Below, one piece after another: positions 15,817 through 21,286 of a stretch of 21,286 nt of DNA. Origin of the DNA: Bacteroidales bacterium (GTDB lineage: Bacteria > Bacteroidota > Bacteroidia > Bacteroidales > VadinHA17); contig JABUEV010000001.1 in assembly GCA_013314865.1 (NCBI GenBank), positions 1 to 21,286 on the forward strand, in the 5' to 3' direction. The position numbers were made by a program, and so were the translations under genes. The notes beneath the pieces are model-generated. The model was not told where the DNA came from. It saw nothing but the letters and a program-made list of their open reading frames with translations, and did no database searches. Numbering within the stretch: the stretch's first letter is position 1; each line of letters starts with the position of its first letter.

Positions 15817-16971
15817 ATGGAGAAAGAACTGGTTATAAATGGATACAGAAAGTCCTTCGGGAAGTCGCTTCTTTATACTCTTCCCGTATTTCTGATAACC
15901 TTTGTTTTTATGTCTGGAGGAAGACCTGATTTTTCTGATCCTGCGAGATTAGTTGCATTGCTGGTTACTTTTGCCGGTATGAATCTGCTTTACTTTCTTA
16001 TGCATTATACAGGGCGGACCGACCGGTACAGGGCAATACTTTTCATCATATTTGCATTGTCGCTGTCATTTACACTAATTAGTAATATAGTGCAGATGAG
16101 AAATTCAATGTCTTTTTCTCAGTCAGACATTGTTGAGTGCAGGATCCCATTCTGTCACCTTGTTATACCAATGATGATTATACCGGCAGCGTTCACAAAA
16201 TCAATAATATTCCCCGGTTCTATAATAGGTGGTTTTGCAGATATTTCATCGATGGTTATTTTATGGCTTTTTGCAACGATCGCGCTTGGAAGAGGTTTTT
16301 GCAGTTGGGGATGTTTTTACGGGGGCTGGGATGACGGTTTTTCAAGAATAAGGAAGAAACCATTGTTGAAGAAAATAAGTGATTCATGGAAATGGATGCC
16401 TTTTGCTTTGCTTTTAATGGTGATGTTAACCGCTGCTATGACGCTGGTGCCAACATATTGCGACTGGATTTGTCCGTTCAAAGCTGTGACTGAATTTGAG
16501 CAGGTCACCGACACAGAGTCTGCCATTAAGGCAGGCATCTTTATTTCATTATTTGGCGGACTTGTAGTAGCATTGCCCGTTGTAACACGAAAAAGGACCC
16601 AGTGCAGTTTCCTTTGCCCGCTTGGGGCTATAAATACTCTGTCAAATAAAATTACTCCATTTACAGTCAAAATCGATAATGAAAAATGCACGAAATGCTA
16701 TAAATGCACAACTGTATGTCCGCTTTTTGCCCTTTCACGTGAAGATGTAAATGGAGGAAGAGTTTCAGTATTCTGCAGTAAGTGCGGAAAATGTGTTGAT
16801 GTATGTCCAAATAATGCGATTCATTTCGGAATCAAAGGTGTGCCGGCCGGTTCTTTCAGGAATTTTTCACGAAACCTATTCCTTTTTGTATCTTTTATTT
16901 TCATTTCAATATTTTCTGCCGGATCAATTATTAATACAATTCAGAGTCTTTTAAATTTCATAATATCATAA
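15817..16971 (+). CDS. Membrane polyferredoxin, NapH/NosR/CcoG-like
   Basis: A 384-residue integral-membrane iron-sulfur protein with about four or five N-terminal helices and one C-terminal helix. Cysteine motifs in order are C162xxxC166 (CSWGC), C215xxxC219P (CDWICP), C263xxxC267P (CSFLCP), then two ferredoxin-type 4Fe-4S sites: C291xxC294xxC297xxxC301P and C320xxC323xxC326xxxC330P. The CxxxCP pairs match the Fer4_5 region of NapH and NosR. An extra ECRIPFCHL (C108, C113, H114) sits at the edge of an earlier helix and is unusual. Such proteins pass electrons between the quinone pool and a periplasmic or membrane partner. No napA, nosZ or cco gene is in the window. The gene lies 6 bases after the Cys-pair protein and 2 bases before the next gene, so the three products probably work together. 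Confidence 0.85.
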   Translation: MEKELVINGYRKSFGKSLLYTLPVFLITFVFMSGGRPDFSDPARLVALLVTFAGMNLLYFLMHYTGRTDRYRAILFIIFALSLSFTLISNIVQMRNSMSFSQSDIVECRIPFCHLVIPMMIIPAAFTKSIIFPGSIIGGFADISSMVILWLFATIALGRGFCSWGCFYGGWDDGFSRIRKKPLLKKISDSWKWMPFALLLMVMLTAAMTLVPTYCDWICPFKAVTEFEQVTDTESAIKAGIFISLFGGLVVALPVVTRKRTQCSFLCPLGAINTLSNKITPFTVKIDNEKCTKCYKCTTVCPLFALSREDVNGGRVSVFCSKCGKCVDVCPNNAIHFGIKGVPAGSFRNFSRNLFLFVSFIFISIFSAGSIINTIQSLLNFIIS

Positions 16972-16973
16972 AA

Positions 16974-17423
16974 ATGAAAAAGATAAAGATAATATCAGGA
17001 ATTATATGGGCATTTATGGCTCTGATAATCATTCTTATATTATTCCCCGGGCTTAACAGCTTCTCGGTTGCCCTGTCAAAACTGCCGTTTATGAAAATAA
17101 ATCCCAATTTCGCAGGAGGTGATGCCGCATTCAGTTATGTTCAGGAAAGATGTACACTGGTGGTCAGAAAACCGGTGTTTGATGGCCTTCTGTCAGAGAG
17201 GAAGCATGGATTTGTACAGCTGGATTGGAGAGGAGAACTTCCTGATGTCATTTCTGATACAATTGATTTTGACAGGGATGGAGGTTCAGATTTTGTTGTG
17301 AATCTGAAAAGAAATGATGCTGTGACTGTCATCAATCCTTTGTCGGATCTTGTAACCGGACTGAATGTGTCAGTACCCACGTCATACGGCTGGACAGTAA
17401 GAGTTGGGCTGAAAAGGGAGTGA
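16974..17423 (+). CDS. Small membrane-anchored protein with Asp-rich loop, unknown function
   Basis: A 149-residue protein that starts 2 bases after the polyferredoxin stop. An N-terminal helix (about residues 4-25, preceded by KKIK) is likely a signal anchor, leaving a periplasmic domain of about 120 residues. It includes one Cys (C60 in QERCTLVVR) and DTIDFDRDGGSDFVV, where D98, D100, D102 and D106 match the DxDxDGxxD calcium-binding loop of FG-GAP, dockerin and EF-hand-like repeats. Only one such loop is present. I do not recognise a family. It is too unlike FixH/CcoH by eye to call it that, although size and place after a polyferredoxin are similar. It converges with the RNA methyltransferase gene (32 bases between stops), with no clear terminator. 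Confidence 0.75.
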   Translation: MKKIKIISGIIWAFMALIIILILFPGLNSFSVALSKLPFMKINPNFAGGDAAFSYVQERCTLVVRKPVFDGLLSERKHGFVQLDWRGELPDVISDTIDFDRDGGSDFVVNLKRNDAVTVINPLSDLVTGLNVSVPTSYGWTVRVGLKRE

Positions 17424-17455
17424 GATTTGTTCTATGACTGCACGACTATAAACCT

Positions 17456-18223
17456 CTACCCCCTTCTTCTGAACTCTGAGAAGATAATTGACGCAGCCAT
17501 ACCGGCATTCAATGATTCAATGCCATATTTTGAATCAGTGAATTTCGGTATTGTTATCCTGTCGGTTACAAAAGTCAGGAGCTCTTCAGAGATACCTCTT
17601 GATTCATTTCCAATAAGAATTATTCCTCTTCTGCCAAGACTATGATTGTATACAGATTCTCCGTCAAGTACAGTTCCGTAAACAGGAACCTCTTTTTTTT
17701 GAGCTGAACTGAGAAATTCTGAAAGGTCACAAACATGAACTTTGACGTTCAGAAATGCTCCCATTGTAGCCTGAATAACCTTAGGGTTATAGATATCCAC
17801 ACAGTTTAAAGAGCAGACCATGTTTTTTATTCCGAACCATCCGGCGGCCCTGATTATTGTACCCATATTGCCCGGGTCCTGTATGAAGTCAAGTGCCGGA
17901 ATAATATCCCTGGTAATTTCCTCCATGTCCATCTCATGTTCGGTCATTCTGACAACAGCCATTGCATTATGGGGAGTGGAGAGACTGCTCAATTGTTTAA
18001 GTTCTTCATATTTCACAGGCAGAATTTCCTCAATTCTTTCTTTAACATCAGATGGAATGCCTGCCAGGTATTCAGGTTTACAGACAAGTGTTTTTACTTC
18101 GAGTCCTGATGCAAGTATTTCTCTCACAATCTTATCTCCCTCTGCAATGAACAATCTGTACTCTTCCCTTACCTTCCTCTTTTGAAGTGACAAAATAAAC
18201 TTTGTTTTATTCTTACTTAACAT
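17456..18223 (-). CDS. SpoU/TrmH-family RNA 2'-O-methyltransferase
   Basis: A 255-residue SPOUT-class methyltransferase. The N-terminal region (KNKTKFILSLQKRKVREEY, then FIAEGDKIVREIL) matches the substrate-binding domain of RlmB/TrmH-like enzymes, whose usual motif is FlvEGxkxvxE. The catalytic trefoil-knot domain has motif 1 DFIQDPGNMGTIIRAAG (about residues 112-128, with the catalytic Arg), motif 2 IILIGNESRGIS (about 205), and motif 3 YGIESLNAGMAASI (about 233). It uses SAM to methylate ribose 2'-OH in rRNA or tRNA; the target site is not evident. It is divergent from tamL, with 157 bases between starts, and convergent with the redox operon. The position next to tamL is, as I recall, common in Bacteroidetes. 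Confidence 0.9.
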   Translation of the reverse strand: MLSKNKTKFILSLQKRKVREEYRLFIAEGDKIVREILASGLEVKTLVCKPEYLAGIPSDVKERIEEILPVKYEELKQLSSLSTPHNAMAVVRMTEHEMDMEEITRDIIPALDFIQDPGNMGTIIRAAGWFGIKNMVCSLNCVDIYNPKVIQATMGAFLNVKVHVCDLSEFLSSAQKKEVPVYGTVLDGESVYNHSLGRRGIILIGNESRGISEELLTFVTDRITIPKFTDSKYGIESLNAGMAASIIFSEFRRRG

Positions 18224-18248
18224 GGCAGTTTTTTAAGAAAAGTTTAAT

Positions 18249-18260
18249 ACAGGTCCCTGT
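18249..18260. promoter_or_regulatory. Short palindrome in the methyltransferase/tamL divergent region
   Basis: ACAGGTCCCTGT is an inverted repeat with 5-base arms and a 2-base centre, 26 bases upstream of the methyltransferase ATG. It could be an operator; only the symmetry supports this. Confidence 0.2.
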
Positions 18261-18321
18261 TTAAAAAATCTCTTTCATCATTAAAATTCTGCTCGTTTAA
18301 AATTTCTGAACTGACGCTTTC

Positions 18322-18357
18322 TTTGACTATCAGCTAGTCTATTATTTGATATATTTG
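18322..18357 (+). promoter_or_regulatory. Probable promoter for tamL
   Basis: TATATTTG at 18350-18357 is a perfect TAnnTTTG box, identical to that before ubiE. A TTTG at 18322-18325 lies 24 bases upstream, a little long for the -33 element. The predicted start of transcription (about 18363-18366) leaves a leader of 15-18 bases before the TTG start codon at 18381, which supports that start. Confidence 0.45.
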
Positions 18358-18380
18358 CGATACAACACTTTTGGCAAAAT

Positions 18381-20717
18381 TTGGAAAAAAAATCTTCAAA
18401 TAAAAACCTTAAGGAATTAAGAATAGTAATTCCTGTCCTTTTGCTGATCATAACTGCTTATTCCTGTAATCCGACAAAATATGTACCCCAGGGCGAGACG
18501 CTTCTTGATAAAAACCAGGTAATAATAAATAATGACGGAATCAGGAAAAGCGATGTAATTCCCTATATTAAGCAAAAACCGAATAAAAAAATTTTTGGCG
18601 CAAGATTTCATCTGGGTTTGTACAATCTTTCAAACATTGAAAAGGAAAAGTGGCCTCATGCGTGGCTCAGGAACATAGGTGAAGAGCCCGTAATCTATGA
18701 TCCCTATGCAACACAAAGAAGTACTGAGGACATCAAATCATTTGTGTCGTCGAAAGGCTATTTCGACAGCAAGGTCAGTGATTCGGTCAGGACTGAACAA
18801 AGAAAATCAGAGGTGTTTTACAGAATAGATCTGAAATCTCCATATACGATAAGAAACCTGTATTATGATATTGCCGATACTGCAATACGTAATCTTTTCT
18901 ATTTTGACTCAGTCAATTGTATGATTGAAAGAGGTAAACCATTTGATGTTGATGTCCTTCAGGCCGAGAGACAAAGATTCGAGAGGTTTATTAAAGACCG
19001 GGGTTATTATGCTTTTTCAGGAGATCACATAAACTTCAGGGTTGACAGTACCATCGGAAACCGGCAGGTAAATATTTTCTATGAAGTAAGAAATTTCAGG
19101 CAAATTGACAACTATAAAAGGATAAGCCTTGTTCCCCATTCAACCTTCAGGATAAAGAATATATATATCTACCCTGATTTTGTTCCGCGCGATGTTCTGG
19201 AAGGAGGTGATGCATACTTTAAAAGGCTTGATACGACTGAGTACAAGGGATACTATTTTGTCACCCCGGGATCGGGTCCGTCATTAAAGTATGATCTTAT
19301 CATTCAATCACTCTATATAAAGCCTGGTTCAGTTTATAGCCTGACAAATGTTGAACGTACCCGTTCTCATTTACTATCATTGAAGGCATTCAGGCTCGTT
19401 AATATCTATTTTGAGGATTCTCCGGAACCATCATCAAAGGAACTCCTGCTTGACTGCAATATTCAGCTTACCCTGCTGAGCCAGCAGTCGTTCAGGATTG
19501 AGGTTGAGGGAACCAATTCGGCGGGCAACCTGGGAGGGGCTCTGAACCTGGTTTATCAGCATAAGAACCTGTTTCACGGAGCAGAACAGTTTAATCTTAA
19601 ACTTAAAGGAGCCTATGAAGCGCTGTCGGAGCAAAAGACAAAACTGAGAAGCAGCCAGGAATATGGTATTGAAACAAGTCTCAGGCTTCCAAAATTTTTT
19701 CTTCCGTTAATAAATACCGAGGATTTTATTAAGAATTACAATCCCACAACTTCTCTGCTTGCTGCATACAACTATCAGAATATGCCGTTCTACAGCCGTA
19801 CGATGGCAAATGCAACCTTCGGCTACACCTGGAATGAGGGCAGTTACAAAACACATATCATTAATCCCCTGCAGTTTAACTTTGTTAACCTTATTTCAAT
19901 CGATTCAGTTTTTCAGGAAAGAATAGCCTCTTCTTCTTACCTGGCCTACAGTTACAGTGATGTTATGATTTTGGGCGGCAATTATTCCTTTATTTTCAGT
20001 AATCAGAAAATTCAGAAATCGCGCGATTACTGGTTCTTAAGGATCAATGCTGAGGCAGCCGGAAACCTGCTGGCACTGGCAGGCAATATTGCAGGTCTCA
20101 GAAAACAGGACGGTGCATATCATATTTTTGGTCAGCCTTTTGCCCAATACCTAAGGGCCGACATAGATCTTCGCTACAATTATATTGTGAATGACGTTAG
20201 TTCATTTGTTTACAGAGCCTTTATAGGTGCAGGCATCCCGTTTGGAAATTCTCTGGCAATACCCTTTGAAAAACAGTATTTCGGAGGCGGAGCCAATGGT
20301 ATAAGAGCATGGCAGGTTCGTTCACTGGGACCAGGCTCATATGTCAATCCTGATGATGTCAAATTCATTAACCAGATAGCAGATATTAAGCTGGAAGCTA
20401 ATGCTGAATACCGGTTCAAACTCTTCTGGATACTCGAAGGCGCATTATTCCTCGACGCCGGCAATATCTGGACATACAGAAATGATGAATCAAGACCCGG
20501 AGCACAGTTTGTGCTTAAGAAAGTCTACAAAGACCTGGCTGTGGGCACAGGCACTGGGCTCAGGTTTGATTTTAAGTTTGTAATTGGAAGACTGGATATG
20601 GGAATGAAACTTCGGGACCCTGCAATTGAGCATGGCTCAAGATGGATAATTTTTAACAGACCTTACAACTTCAGCAATGATTTTACCCTTGTGGTAGCTA
20701 TAGGATACCCGTTCTGA
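18381..20717 (+). CDS. tamL: TamL, BamA/TamA-family outer-membrane assembly lipoprotein
   Basis: A 778-residue outer-membrane protein. Translation must begin at TTG 18381 or another non-ATG codon: no ATG lies upstream in frame before a stop at 18324, and the next Met is near residue 177. The TTG start gives a lipoprotein signal with lipobox AYSC, lipidated Cys29. This separates TamL, the Bacteroidetes lipoprotein version of TamA, from ordinary BamA. Residues about 30-370 contain POTRA-like regions (YKGYYFVTPGSG, and GSVYSLTNVERTRSHLLSLK). The rest is a 16-strand-type barrel with FGGGANGIRAWQVRSLGPG, the conserved RGW-like loop region, and DAGNIW. It ends in FTLVVAIGYPF, the aromatic-terminated last strand expected for BAM substrates. 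It helps assemble or transport envelope components. Its usual partner TamB is not in the window. It is divergent from the RNA methyltransferase. Confidence 0.9.
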   Translation: MEKKSSNKNLKELRIVIPVLLLIITAYSCNPTKYVPQGETLLDKNQVIINNDGIRKSDVIPYIKQKPNKKIFGARFHLGLYNLSNIEKEKWPHAWLRNIGEEPVIYDPYATQRSTEDIKSFVSSKGYFDSKVSDSVRTEQRKSEVFYRIDLKSPYTIRNLYYDIADTAIRNLFYFDSVNCMIERGKPFDVDVLQAERQRFERFIKDRGYYAFSGDHINFRVDSTIGNRQVNIFYEVRNFRQIDNYKRISLVPHSTFRIKNIYIYPDFVPRDVLEGGDAYFKRLDTTEYKGYYFVTPGSGPSLKYDLIIQSLYIKPGSVYSLTNVERTRSHLLSLKAFRLVNIYFEDSPEPSSKELLLDCNIQLTLLSQQSFRIEVEGTNSAGNLGGALNLVYQHKNLFHGAEQFNLKLKGAYEALSEQKTKLRSSQEYGIETSLRLPKFFLPLINTEDFIKNYNPTTSLLAAYNYQNMPFYSRTMANATFGYTWNEGSYKTHIINPLQFNFVNLISIDSVFQERIASSSYLAYSYSDVMILGGNYSFIFSNQKIQKSRDYWFLRINAEAAGNLLALAGNIAGLRKQDGAYHIFGQPFAQYLRADIDLRYNYIVNDVSSFVYRAFIGAGIPFGNSLAIPFEKQYFGGGANGIRAWQVRSLGPGSYVNPDDVKFINQIADIKLEANAEYRFKLFWILEGALFLDAGNIWTYRNDESRPGAQFVLKKVYKDLAVGTGTGLRFDFKFVIGRLDMGMKLRDPAIEHGSRWIIFNRPYNFSNDFTLVVAIGYPF

Positions 20718-20802
20718 TGCCAGCCTGCTGAGAAAAAATTTCTTTTCAATTTTTTTATTTCCCCGGGATTTAGTATTTTGACAATGTCTCACTGCATATG
20801 TA

Positions 20803-21286
20803 ATGTTCCTTAAGGATTCATTAAGAAGCTGGTTAGGCTATACACGCAGGGAACGAAGATCTTCGACAATCCTGCTTGCAATGATTTTCATAATAGCAGG
20901 AATAAGATATGTCATACCAGGGAAAACCATAGATATCAGTGAATTGAAACAAATCCAGGGTATAACACCATCATCTGGGATAATTTCGATTCAGGATACG
21001 TTGAAAGAATACATTCCGGCAATCAAAAAGACAGCAAGAAAATCACCCGAACATCTTTTGGATATCAATTCAAGCGATTCTGCACAGCTTGAAGCACTTC
21101 CGGGTATCGGACCCGTTCTGTCTGCAAGAATTATAAAATACAGAAATCTGCTTGGAGGATTTACAGCTGTTGATCAGCTTAAGGAAGTATATGGATTGCC
21201 GGAAGAAACCTTCAATTTAATTTCGAAAAGGCTTTACGCTGATACTCTGAAGATAAGAAAAATCAATATTAATAAGGCCCGTTACA
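20803..21286 (+). CDS. Helix-hairpin-helix (ComEA-like) protein, 3' partial
   Basis: An open frame runs from ATG 20803 to the right edge (161 codons, no stop); an in-frame TGA at 20779-20781 and no intervening ATG fix the start. The N-terminus is basic (SLRSWLGYTRRERRSS), followed by one transmembrane helix (ILLAMIFIIAGIRYV, about residues 23-38) and a polar linker. From about residue 88 a helix-hairpin-helix unit reads LDINSSDSAQLEALPGIGP and continues SARIIKYRNLLGGF, the ComEA/HHH_3 pattern that binds DNA without sequence specificity. KININKAR at the end begins a second unit, so tandem repeats are likely. It may anchor DNA at the membrane during uptake, though Bacteroidetes HHH proteins of this kind are poorly studied. 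It starts 85 bases after tamL; an A/T-rich stretch with a T run (about 20748-20754) lies between. Confidence 0.8.
   Translation, partial: MFLKDSLRSWLGYTRRERRSSTILLAMIFIIAGIRYVIPGKTIDISELKQIQGITPSSGIISIQDTLKEYIPAIKKTARKSPEHLLDINSSDSAQLEALPGIGPVLSARIIKYRNLLGGFTAVDQLKEVYGLPEETFNLISKRLYADTLKIRKININKARY

Noticed and set aside
16317..16691. A 124-codon open frame antisense to the polyferredoxin gene
   Set aside because: The sense strand holds the Cys motifs here; the antisense product has no recognisable features.

Overview
The window looks like a chromosomal segment of a Bacteroidetes (probably Bacteroidales-like) bacterium. The signs are: a PorT/SprT homologue, which is the outer-membrane component of the type IX secretion system; a TamL-type outer-membrane assembly lipoprotein; a menaquinone methyltransferase; promoter boxes of the TAnnTTTG type; few Shine-Dalgarno sequences; and moderately AT-rich DNA. 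I see no tRNA, rRNA, CRISPR array, insertion sequence, integrase or phage gene. No stretch longer than about 190 bases lacks a gene.

Layout. (1) 1-3116, plus strand: a tightly coupled envelope-glycosylation module made of a GtrB/DPM1-like polyprenyl-phosphate glycosyltransferase (5' end cut by the window), an ArnT/GT39-like integral-membrane glycosyltransferase with a TPR tail, and a 90-residue bitopic membrane protein of unknown role. It ends at a strong bidirectional hairpin (3157-3194). (2) 3204-6675, minus strand: a carbohydrate operon of a TIM-barrel sugar isomerase/epimerase, an MFS permease and a Gfo/Idh/MocA dehydrogenase. (3) 6866-7624, plus: a nitroreductase-family flavoprotein. (4) 7646-11865, minus: an exported tricorn-like S41 protease and a YdfG-like short-chain dehydrogenase, separated by an octanucleotide tandem array with G-quadruplex potential. 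(5) 12016-15090, plus: ubiE/menG, porT and a COG2509-type FAD dehydrogenase. (6) 15202-17423, plus: a compact three-gene membrane redox operon of a DsbD/CcdA/SafE-like Cys-pair protein, a NapH/CcoG-like polyferredoxin and a small anchored protein with an Asp-rich loop. (7) 17456-18223, minus: a SpoU/TrmH-type RNA methyltransferase, divergent from tamL (18381-20717, plus). A helix-hairpin-helix (ComEA-like) protein follows and is cut by the right edge.

Most genes are conserved envelope, metabolic and housekeeping functions. The best candidates for something undescribed are the three-gene redox operon (15202-17423), the small bitopic protein coupled to the glycosyltransferases (2844-3116), and the octamer array (11021-11116). 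Functional statements rest on motif recognition by eye; no database search was run.
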